Shown here one piece after another: positions 45,501 to 57,500 of a DNA stretch of 64,000 nucleotides. A model generated the notes under the pieces. It saw only the letters and a program-made list of their open reading frames with translations. It had not been told where the DNA came from and did not search any database. Positions within the stretch are counted from its first letter, which is position 1; every line of letters starts with the position of its first letter. The position numbers were made by a program, and so were the translations under genes. The stretch covers positions 57,689,439 through 57,753,438 of the forward strand of contig NC_088800.1 in assembly GCF_011386835.1 (NCBI RefSeq), in the 5' to 3' direction. The stretch comes from Chrysemys picta bellii. Lineage: Eukaryota; Chordata; Testudines; Emydidae.

Positions 45501-48500
45501 TATTCACTCTAATTTAGGGTTTCACATGCCAGTAATACATTTTAACGTTTTTAGAAGGTCTCTTTCTATAAGTCTATAATATATAACTAAACTATTGTTG
45601 TATGTAAAGTAATAAGGTTTTTAAAATGTTTAAGATGCTTCATTTAAAATTAAATTAAAATGCAGAGGCCCCCGGACCAGGGGCCAGGACCCGGGCAGTG
45701 TGAGTGCCACTGAAAATCAGCTCGTGTGCCGCCTTCGGCACGCGTGCCATAGGTTGCCTACCCTGGCCTAGGCCGACAAGGCCTAGGCTTAGGGTGGCAA
45801 ATTTGAGCACCCATGGAGAAGCTCCGCTCCCCTCCCCTCCCCACATCGCCTCCCCTACTCCAGTTCGCCTCCGCCTCCTCTGCAAGCACACTACCGCGTC
45901 CTGTTTCTCTCCCTCTCCTTCCCAGCGTTTGCACTGCGAAACAGCTGTTTCGTGGGGTGGGGAGGAGGGGGAACACGGCGTGCTGGGGGAAGAGGCGGGT
46001 CTGGGGCGGGGATTTGGGGAAGGGATCCAATGGGGCAGGGAGGGGGCGGAGACTTTGGGGAAGGGGTTGGAATGGGGGCGGGGAAAGGGCGGAGTCGGGG
46101 CGGACGGGGCAGCAATTATTTCAGGGCCTAGGGGTGGCAAAATCGTTAATCTGTCACTGCATGCAACCAAAGTTTGGACAACTTCCTGCCCCGTTAGAAG
46201 AGAAACTTCAGAATTTATGCCCCTGTTGGAACAGGTACTGACTATTTGAAAGGGATTCCTCAGTTGCAGTAAGATGGCACCTGTCATTTTAAGTTCCTAT
46301 TGAAGTACAGAAGCTCTCTGCTGAAGAGAAAGAGTCAGAAAGGAAATGACAAGGCAATCAAAGAGATACAAATGGAAGGTTTGCCTTCAGCTGTTCCTTA
46401 AAAGCAAAGTATTTTCCTGAGCTGTTGAGTTCATAGTTCAGTTGACACTTCTGTTCCTCCAGGGTGTGATGATCTATTACACCACCATCAACCATCTGCT
46501 TCCCAAACAGCTCATGGTACTCATCCAGAATGGCTCCAGCAATATTAGTGATCTGATTGTGGTAATCTTCCACAGCCTAGAAAACAGAGAAGCCGGAGCT
46601 GAAACAGGAATCCGGCCCTGGGATTCAGACTTTAAAGGTAACTTCTAGTACAAAGCTTGAAATTGACTTATGTTACAGAGCCCACTCCTCCTGCTAAGTA
46701 TGTCTGACTCAGCCTCAATTAACCTGTCGTATCCGTCTCATCAGTGATTGATAACTACTAAGGTGTCTGTGTATAAATAGAAGCTTTCTCCTTTATAATT
46801 AGATATTGCTCCTGTTTTATTTTTCCAGATAATCTAGTATTTCAGACATTGTCATCTCTTCCATGGTAGTATAATAGGCTTTACATAAAATATAATTTTA
46901 TTTGTCAGTGTGACGTTGCACTCTCTATGATTTTTTGAAAGTATGCTGATGAGTGTGAACATAATGTAACTAAAATATGCTTCATGCAAAAGGTCTCTTG
47001 TAAGATATCATTACAAAGCTTATAATCTACTGAGTGTGGTCATCCTATTTGTGTAAATGTATCACTCTTGTATCTGAAACTAGAAATATGAAATATAACT
47101 CTGAGGGCCTATTGTAATTATGCAGAGTGTGGGCCATTATTGGTGGTTTGGAATCTTGATGGCTCCCATTAACCAGGACAGTTGACGGTAGATGGCTCTG
47201 TTTTACTTGTAAGTCTTTCTGTATACGTATTGCTGGCAAGTGGGTAATGAAGTCTTGCAGTGACATGTGATCATGTCACCTGAACTGGAATCCATCTCTA
47301 ACCTGGTGATTTTCCATTGAGAAGGAGGGGTGGGAACCCAGAGAGGGACAAAGGATTCCTGCCTTATGCAGAAGACATATAAGTAGGTGGAACAGAACAA
47401 AAGAGGCTGTAATCATGAGAAATCCCCGAGCTACCACCTGAGCTGGAACAAGGACTGTGCCAGGGAAAAGGATTGTGCCCGGACTAGGAAGGCATGTGAT
47501 AGAAGTTTATTGAAAGATCTCTGAGGGTGATATTTTATCTGTATTCACTTTTCTTATTATATTAGGTTTAGAGTTGCGTGTTTTATTTTATTTTGCTTGG
47601 TAATTCGCTTTGTTCTTTCTGCTATTACTTGGAACCACTTAAATCCTACTTTCTGTATTTAATAAAATCACTTTTTACTTATTAATTAATCCAGAGTATG
47701 TATTAATACCTGGGGGGCAAACAGCTGTGTATCTCTCTCTATCATTGCGATAGAGGGCGAACAATTTATGAGTTTACCCTGTATAAGCTTTATAAAATAG
47801 ATTTATTTGGGGTTTGGACCCCATTGGGAGTTGAGCATCTGAGTGTTAAAGACAGGAACACTTCTTAAGTTGCTTTCAGTTAAATCTGCAGCTTTGGGGC
47901 ACGTGGTTCAGATCCTGGGTCTGTGCTGGAGCAGACTGACGTGTCTGGCTCAGCAAGACAGGGTGCTGGAGTCCCAAGCTGGCAGGGAAAGCAGGGGCAG
48001 AAGTAGTCTTGGCACATCAGTTGGCAGTCTCCAAGGGGGTTTCTGTGACCCAACCCATCACAGTGGTGTAGTCGAGCAGCGTCTGTGCACAGCTGATTGC
48101 TTTGAGATACTGGTAGTGATTTTAAGTGAGTTTTAAGTGTGGTGGCTGGAGAACAGACACAGTGGTTACTGGTTTGTTATTTTCTGTTTGCTTATTTCAG
48201 GTAAGGGAAATAGGGACAGAAAAGGAAGCAAAATAAGTAAGAGTGAAGATCAGAAGAGGCTAGAACTACACAAGTTGTAAATTGCCAGGAAGGCTGAACT
48301 CTGGGCACTGGGAAAATCCCTGTTAACTAAGAAGCTCTTGAGCTAAGTGCATCTCCGTTTCAGTGAACTGCAGACAGGTGTGGCCCAAGCTCTGTGTCTG
48401 TGCTGAAGCTGACTGGAGTGTCTAACTTAGCAAAACAGGAGTGGAGGGGTGCCTGTTCTGGCAGGAGGGGGTTCTCTGTGGTATCCCAGGTCATCGAGTG

Positions 48501-51500
48501 ATGATCTAAAGGGAAAACAAATGGAAATTGATGTGCAATTTTCCTGGGAAAAGGCTGCCCTGGAAAAAGAAAAGGCTGCCCACCAGCAAACCCTGGACTT
48601 AAAAGACAAAGCAATTAAGACCCAGAAGCATGAACTGGCTGTAATGGAGTGGAAGAGGTGCACAAAGACATGTATCCTGGAGCTGGAAGTTGAGGTCCTG
48701 ATGACTGCTGCGGTGGGAACAGACCCCAGGGACTCTGTAGCTGGAAGCATGCCCAACCTAGTGAAAGGGGGGGGATAAACCCAACTACTGCTGTTTCCTC
48801 CCTCTCTGATTTTCCGTGAGTCTAGCTAACACAGATTAGGGGAGGAGCTCCTTAAAGGTATGATACAAGTACCATATATACACAATATATCCCTAAACGC
48901 TTTCTTCATTCTGTTTGTCCTTTAGAAAGGAATGTGTTTCCTGCAAATCTTAGGGCATGACTACATGTACAGTGCTGCAGCAGCAGCACATCTGGTGAAG
49001 ACGCTCTGTGCCAACAGGAGAGAGCTCTTCCGTCAGCATAATAAAACCACCTCTGTAAACAGCAGAAGCTATGTCGGATAGCGCTGTGTACACAAGTGCT
49101 TATGTCGGTGTAACTTATGTCGCTCAGGGGGTGGTTTATTCATGATGTTGACACAGGCTGTAGTGTAGACATAGCCCTTTTAGCTCATTCTATTACTGAC
49201 TTCTCGGTAGTGTAGATTTGAAAATGAGGATCGTGGAGGGTTACTAGACACCTGTGGAGCGGAAAACAGTCACAGAAAGGACCTACCTTCTTAGCTCCTG
49301 CACTCCGGCGTGGTAGCTGAGGGCGTGGAGGAATCATCTCCTTAACTCTGTGTGAGAGAAAGCAGAAGGAAGCTATTCCATGTGCAGAAAGCAGCCCCAA
49401 TCTGTCCTGGACCCAAGTAGTTTGTATTTCTAGGGTTATTGGCCTGTTATAGTTAGTTTGGGGATAAGGCACAGAAACAATCAAATCATGGGAGAAATTA
49501 TGAAGCCTCACAGGGAATGTCCATACAGCAGCTGGAAGGGCAATTCCCAACCCAGCCAGACACACATGCGCTTGAACTATCATGCTAAAAGCAGTAGTGT
49601 GTCCGTGATGGCACGGGTGGTGGCTTGGGCTAATTGCCCGAGTACAATCCTGCCTGACCTCCTGGGTAAATAATTGGGCAGCTATCCTGAACTGCTGCCA
49701 TGCCATCACAGCCACACTGCTATTTTCAGTGTACCAGCTCAAGTAGAACTGGAAATTACCCTGCTTGCTGCCGTGTAGACATACCATAGACCAAGAACAA
49801 CTCAGTGCAGACAAAAATCTCTACATTCAGTGTGTGGGGCTCACCGTGACTTCTTGGATAACTAGTTAAATATAAAAATATATGGAGATATACCTATCTC
49901 ATAGAACTGGAAGGGACCCTGAAAAGTCATCGAGTCCAGCTCCCTGCCTTCACTAGCAGGCCCAAGTACTGATTTTTGCCCCAGATCCCTAAGTGGCCCC
50001 CTCAAGGATTGAACTCACAACCCTGGGTTTAGCAGGCCAGTGCTCAAAACCTCACACCTCACTAAAGGCCCAGGGCCTGATTTTCATTTACATTAAAGGG
50101 TGTAAAGGGGGCTTAGTATGAACACAAATAAAGTCCCTAGGCTCTTTTCACAAACCTGACTGTCCTGTACTATCTAGTCCAGTGTCTAGTACTTGTGCTG
50201 TGAGCCACTGCTCTAGTCCTTTCTATTCCTGCAATGTTTTAATTGATCTCTAGCACCCACCTCTGTACATTGCCACGGGCTGGTCTCTGAAAATGCTCAA
50301 CATCAGTACAAATATTCAAAGTACATCCCCTACCTCACTTACCTACCCACCTGCTGCCCTATGAACCCCCACATCTCAGATCTTGTATGTTTGTCAATAC
50401 CAGTCTCATGGAATCCATGACTACTGTCAGGAATGAAAACTGTACAGCATTATCTACTTTATCATTAGCAAACATTGTGAAAATATTGTTAAGGGTCAAC
50501 GATCAAGCAAATAACGCTGGAAATATGAGTTTAGACTGATAGAGAACCTTAAATTCAGCCCACAGAAGCTGACTATGGAATTCACAGTATTTTAAACACG
50601 AGTCCAGAAATGATTCAGTATTGACATACACAGGAATAACATTTGCAACTAGATGAGCACACTTCTGGGTGTAACCTGATTACCATCCAGGGCCAGAATA
50701 GATTCAGATTTCAAACCCAGATTCCCAGATCCCAAGGCCACTGTGGTCACCTAGTCTGACCTGTATAACACAGGCCAGAAGCTCTCCTGCCCAATGTTCA
50801 GCATTGCACAACTGGCTGGGTGTTCTGAACCTGATTCCAATCTCACTTACCCCAGTATAAATCAGGACCAATAACACCAAATTCAGTGAAATTGCCCAGA
50901 AGTAGAACTGGTGTAAACAAAGTTAAAATGAAGGCTGTTATAAAGGGGTTTCAACTTCCTCTCATGCACCAGACATAGGCCATTGCTAGAGCATACCAGT
51001 TTATGTAGGCCAGTGACCTACTGAATTATGGCAATTCCTGTGTTGTTCCAGGAGCAATGGGGAGTAGTGCCCATGCAATGGAATTATTGCGTGGGCTCTG
51101 CCCCCATGTAAACTTGTGCATGGGGGTGGGAGGACAGGAGGGCAGTGGAAGCGAGAGCGGTGGAAGCAAGAGTGGGACCCAGAGGGCTGGCGAGCAGGTA
51201 GGAACTGCTGGGACCACCCTTCCCAGCCTGAAGTGGGCTGCCACCCCCTCAGCTGAGTCTCAGTAGCTCCCTCACACCCTCTCCTATCCCTCTGCCCCCC
51301 TGTGCTGTTCCCTTAGGTCTGTTGATTCAGTTGTACATCGAGAGAGTTTGTGAGGCCCTTTTTCTGCACATGCTGGATTTTATCTGTTTTCAGTATTCTC
51401 TCTTTCCTATTCAATAAATTATACATTAAAAAGAACCATACAAGGCTAGGTGAAATGTGAATCTATCTTCCTGTCTTCCAAACCCACACCAGTTCCCTGT

Positions 51501-54500
51501 TCTTAATGGGCCTGATCCAAAGCCCAATGAAGTCAAGGCAATTCTTTCTATTGATTTCAATGGACTTTGGATCAGGCCCATTATTATTTATACAGCACCA
51601 CAAGCGTGCGTGACATTTAACAGATACATTACAAAACAGTCCCTGGCCTGAGGAGCTTACAGTCAAACCACTGACTCCAGTGTTACAGTCACGCCTTTAC
51701 GCACCGACTGGCGAGCTCCTCCGGCAATCGTTTTGGTACCAAGGCCTTGGCCAGCTCTATTTCCATCACCAGGAATGTCCCTGCATCTACATATTGCTGT
51801 GAAGACAAACATTGCTCTCTCAGTGTCACATTTTTCAGTGTCACTGCTGTCATGACTGAAGCCTTAGCACAATGCCAAATGTTTACCAAGGACTCTGCTG
51901 GAATCATAGAGTAACAGCTTGTTTTCTTATCTGATCTCAAGATTTTATATCACAGAAAAATCGAGTTAGAGAAAGGCACAGGTCTGGAGTAATAATTTCC
52001 TCAGATTCTTTTTTTTTTTTTGAGAAGGAAGCCAAAATATGAAAACTGTTGAAGAACCCTCCTAAATTCAGTCCCCGATATTTTTGATCCCCCACTTGAA
52101 TGATAATGTGTGCACAGATGTCACTGGAGAGATCTCACTGTGGTAGCTGCAAAAGAGGTGAAAGTCCCCAGTCCTCAGCTCTCCTAGCAGAAGTCAATTA
52201 TGTAGATGATGCTGGAATCTGGGCTATGGGAATTTACACAATGACAGTCTACAGATTCTTTCCATCTCTTTAAAGCACACACTTACCTGTCCTTCCAGGT
52301 TCTGACACACTGTTGCTTCAGTTTCTATAGCAGTCTCTGACACCTGAGATTTTAGCGTAGTGGACATCTAGCAAGAGAAAGAAGGTCTACATTGTTCAGT
52401 ATTCAAAGATCCTCATACTTCCCCAAATTAATCCAGTCCCTGTGACACCAAGAGAGCAGTAAAACAGAGGTTTATTACCTGCTTACTGTGCTACAGTTTT
52501 GAAAGCCATGAATATTAAACAGCCAAGCCATTCTCAATGTTAGATTTGGTTCATGCATCATGTATTAGGAAATTCCAAAGTGATGACGATTTTTCAATCA
52601 TTCAGGAAGAAGGAATACTAGCTGGCCCCCTGCCTCCCTTCTTTCCTAAAACATGCAACGTTTCCAAGTTTCTGAGTTCCACAAATCTGCTTTCTCTTAT
52701 ACAAACTGTGACACTGTATGGAATATGTGGGACACTTTGTGATATTACTGATACCATATTATAAAATTGCAAGGAATCTGGCCAGATATGAAATGTAAGG
52801 TATCTATGAAAATGTTATAATTTGCCAAGTATGATAATCTTGTGTATATGTTTGTATCACCTTTTTATGGTGAGTTATAGATATGTAGAGTATATCGGTT
52901 ATTTCCAAACTTTTGCTGTGTTTCTGGGTAACACCCCCAGACAGATTGGCAACAGCACTGCCTAGCCTGTTCAATAGCTCATCAAGGTTCATCTGCTATA
53001 CAACTGACCCATTGAGAGAGGGTAAGGGATACACCTTATGAGACAGCAAGGCATGTAGGGGCACGTCGGTAGACAGAAAACTCTAAGGCTTTTCCATGCC
53101 ATGTGCTGTGAAGCTTGTGTTTGGGACACAGGAAGTACAAGCCACATGGCAAAAGAATATAAAAGGCAGCTGCATCTTCTCCATTTTGTCTTCATTCCTG
53201 CTTCTTACCCTTGAATAACTTTTCTACAAACGAAGCTCTGAACAAAGGACTGAATGACCCATCCAGCTGTGGATGTGTTCCAGAAGGACTTTCAAGCCAG
53301 CAATCTCACCAGTATTGCTACGAACCTGATATATGGACTTTGAAGTCTCTGTATGTATCTGAGTGCTTTACCATTTAACAACTCTCTTGTTCTTTCTTTT
53401 TTCTTTATGATAAACCTTTAGTTTTAGAAGAACAGGAGGACTTGTGGCACCTTAGAGACTAACAGAGGTGCCACAAGTCCTCCTGTTCTTCTTTTTGCGG
53501 ATACAGACTAACACGGCTGCTACTCTGAAACCTTTAGTTTTAGGCACTAAAGGATTGGCTGGCAGCGTGGTATTTCGGGTAAGAACCAAATTTATACTGA
53601 CCTGGAAATGTGGCTGACCCTTTGGGGTCAGAAGAACATTTTATATAGTGAGCACAATTTTTTAAATAACTTCTCACTATCCTGGACTTAGGTGCTGATT
53701 GGTAGCCAGAGAACTGGAATGCAATAAAGGGGGCTAGGTGATTTCTTTTTTAGCTTCTTGATAACCAGTGTCGGGGAGATCAGAAGCACAGTTTGTGACT
53801 GGTTGATTAACTTAACTTCAGTGTTAACCACCAGTTTTGGGTGCATCTACCCTCCCTTTTGCAGCTTTCCCTAACCTTGGCATTTTCAGTGAGGTCTGCC
53901 CCAGGCACCCCAGGTCACACAAGCATGGCAAGGCCCAAGAGCTTTATAACCATGGGTAAATTTCTCTCTAACCCTTACCTTTCTTAGAACATCCTTCTCT
54001 TTGGTCATTTTATCCTCTTTCTGGTTCCTACTGGGCATAGCTTTTGAATGAGGGGAGCTGGCTGCTGCGATCACTGGCCCTAATTTGTTCAGATTGGCTT
54101 GATGCCCAAGATCACGTAAAATGCTGAATAGACACTTAGTCTGAAAAAGAAGGAAATTATGAAATTGAGGCAAAAAAAGAAATGCAGCTTGCGGGACTGG
54201 ACTTCACCATCCTTCTTGCCTCAACACTCACATGTCAGAGCACAGCAATGAATCATTAAATTATCACTAAACATTTTTCAGAGGTTGCCTTTTTAAATAA
54301 CATTTTATCTCTGCATAGGAGGGTTGCATCACCTGCAATTTAGCACCTATTTAAAAGCTATGGTTAGTGCAATAACTTAGGTTGGTTTGAATTAGCTACA
54401 TCATCTGGACAACAGCTCTCATCAAGCAGAAGGTCCAGTCCATGGCATTAAGGAGACCAGGAAATGAGAATGTAAGAGAGACAGAGAGAGCATGTGTTGT

Positions 54501-57500
54501 TTTATTTGCAAGTTACAATGTATTTTTATAATTGTGACCCAGTGGGGAGTACCATATGGGAAAGAAGACATCACCAAAGCATTGCTGGGATACTGTGGAG
54601 CAGTAGGGTGACCAGACAGCAAGTGTGAAAAATCAGGACAGGGGGTGGGGAGTAATAGGAGCCTATATAAGGAAAAGCCCCAAATATCGGGACTGTCCCT
54701 ATAAAATCGGGACATCTGGTCACCCTATGGAGCAGAGACTAGAGGAAAGTTGTCTGCCTGGACCTGTTTTTCAATAAACCATCTCCTAGAAGGATAAAGT
54801 TTGTGTGACTCACACAGGAAAGGGCTGGTGTTTTCATCCAGGTCCAGCTACTAGACTGCACCTGGGATATTTGTGATCCCCAGTCAACAGTTAAGGTGAA
54901 TGAGGGGACCAGTAAAACCAACTTACTTTCCCTTGTGTGAGTCTCTCCTGCTTTGGGACAAACGCAGAAACAAGTTCAACATTGTTCAAGGGAAACATGA
55001 ATGTTAATATTTGCCTAAAGTAACATGGTTGGGGGAAGGGGAGAAGAGAAACTAAAACAGAAAAAACTGTATGAATTACAACCTCAATGTGGTCCTTTTA
55101 ATTAATTAAAATCTTTTGAGCATCCTTGGTGGTAACTACACTGATCCAGTAACCACTGTATTATCCTAGGGAGGACCTGCCTCACTAAGAAGTGGTGGGG
55201 AAAACACCTATCATAAGGGGGAAGAGGATTTTTACAACACTGATTAGCTGCTGCCAGAGAAAGGAGTGCAGACAAGTCATGTCCTAAGGGTCCCTTCAAT
55301 CCCCAAACCCCATTGCACAGGATGTCTGCCTCATACCATGGCTTAGGAAATAAATTGGCTCATTTAGGAAACTGCTCCAATAAGCTTGGAAATCCAGTGA
55401 ATCCAGAGCCAGCTTTATCGTAAAGGCAAACCTAAAATACCATTCTGATAGCCCTGACTGCTCCCAAACATGTGATGCATGAACACAGATGGACAAGGAG
55501 ATTGTACTGCAGTGTACAGTACAAGCCCATTCTCACCTTCCCAAACACCTCACTGTCTTGATATGCAAATACACGGAAAGCCCCTCGTATGCGCTTCACA
55601 CCAGGGTACAGCAAAGGCACCATGTTGACGTATGCCACGCCATGGAAGAAAATCTGTCCATCATCATCTCCCTGGAAAGGCAAACAAGACCAGGCATGAG
55701 TTAGCTAAATGATTGTTCTCAGGACTGTTCTTTGCAAGGTTTTCAGGCCATCACCGCAGGCTTCTGCATACTGCACCAATTCCTAATAAAACGAAGTTAT
55801 ATCAATGGTGTCCTGTCAGTGAAGTTTCCCCAGCTGGCATAAAGCTGTGTCAGCATGAAAGAATATGCTGTAGTCCTTCCATACCCAATATTATTCCAAT
55901 CTCTGCAAGTCAAGGACACATTTTCTTAGTGAAGCCAAGTGCTCTGTTCCTACTGGGCTGAATCCTGGCACTCAAAGAGATAAGCCTCTAAAGGCACTCA
56001 CCAGCTGACTAGGAAACAGAATGTTCTGCTAGAGTTATGAGGAGCTTAGTGTCCAGTATGGGGCAAGGAGAACATAGTTAGTCATTGCTGCAAAATCATA
56101 TGGCCAGTTTAGGATCCCTGAACATCTGAGAGGTGTTCAAGGAACATCTTGGCCAAAGGAAAGATCAGCTAATCACTTTCCCAAGCAGTTACTTTCCCAA
56201 GTAATCCCTCTTCAGTTGCCATGGTACTAAAGAGCACTAGCAAGATAGTTGTGTGTTGTAACTTGAAACGTTGCTATTTGTTTGACAGCTTTGTAAGGCT
56301 GATTGCTCCATTACCAAAGCCTCTAGCCCTCCCTAACTCACCTCTGCCATTTGGAAACTGTTCCTGGCTTAGCAGAACCACTGATGGAAAATGGCACCAA
56401 AATACAATCATACACATACATACAAATCTCTAGGCATATTTACCTTGTCTAACTTGCTAGATTTCCCTTTGGTGGAAGTAACCACAGGCACCCTGGTAAT
56501 CTCCACTGGCCAGTACCGGCATTCTGCAATGCGCTTCTGTAAACTGCCACACCAAAGGAGACAATTGAGAAATATAGAAAAACAGTCCAGAGATTAGCCT
56601 GTGCCATGTAGGGAAAGTGAGGCTACACATTTACAGTAAACTCTATGGGAAGAAATAAACTGGTAGAATTATTTTCTTAAAAAAAATAAAAATAAAAAAA
56701 TAAAAAAAAATCTACCAGTGTCCCCAGTGAAATGTTCTATTCTACGTTTCAGTTTTTATTAGCAGGGACAACTGCATGAAAACAGGAATGTTATTCCAAG
56801 AGTTCATCAGCTCCTATGGCTCATTCTCCACTGTAAATCGCAGTGCTTTGGCTGTGCTATCACAGCATTCAACTGTAAAAATCACAAAGGACAGAATCAC
56901 AGGATAGAATCGCAGAAATGTAGGGCTGGAAGGGACCTTGAGAGGTCGCCTAGTCCATTACCCCATGCTGAGGCAGGATCAAGTATACCTATGCCATCCC
57001 TGAAAGGTGTTTGTCTAACTTCTTAAAAACCTCCAATGATGGGGATTCCACAAACTCCCTTGGTAGCCTATTCCTGTACTTAACTGTCCTTATAGTTGAA
57101 AGTTTTTGCTAATATCTAATCTAAATCTCCTTTGCTGCAGATTAAGCCCATTACTTCTTGTCCTATCTTCAAATGGATATGGAGAACAATTGCTCACTGG
57201 TCTCTTTACACCAGTCCTTAATATACTTGAAGACTGTTATCAGGCTCCCTCTCAGTCTTCTTTTCTTAAGACTAAACATGCCCAGGTTTTTTTAAACTGT
57301 TCCTCACAGGTCAGGTTTTCTAAACCTTTTTATCATTTTTGTTACTGTCCTCTGTACTTTCTCCAACTTGTCCAAGTCCTTCTTAAAGTGTGGCACCCAG
57401 AACTGGCCACAATACTCCAGGAGAGGCCTTACCAGCACCGAGTATAATGGAAGAGTTACTTCCCAGGTCACACTTACGACACTCCGGTTAATACACCCCA

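Noticed and set aside
45655..46287. 210-codon proline-rich open frame
   Set aside because: Lies in the GC-rich interior of nested hAT elements and extends over their boundaries.
56536..56543. Alternative acceptor TTTACAG for CFAP70 window exon 6
   Set aside because: It would put the exon out of phase with the preceding exon; the upstream GTGGCAG acceptor restores SLQKRIAEC.
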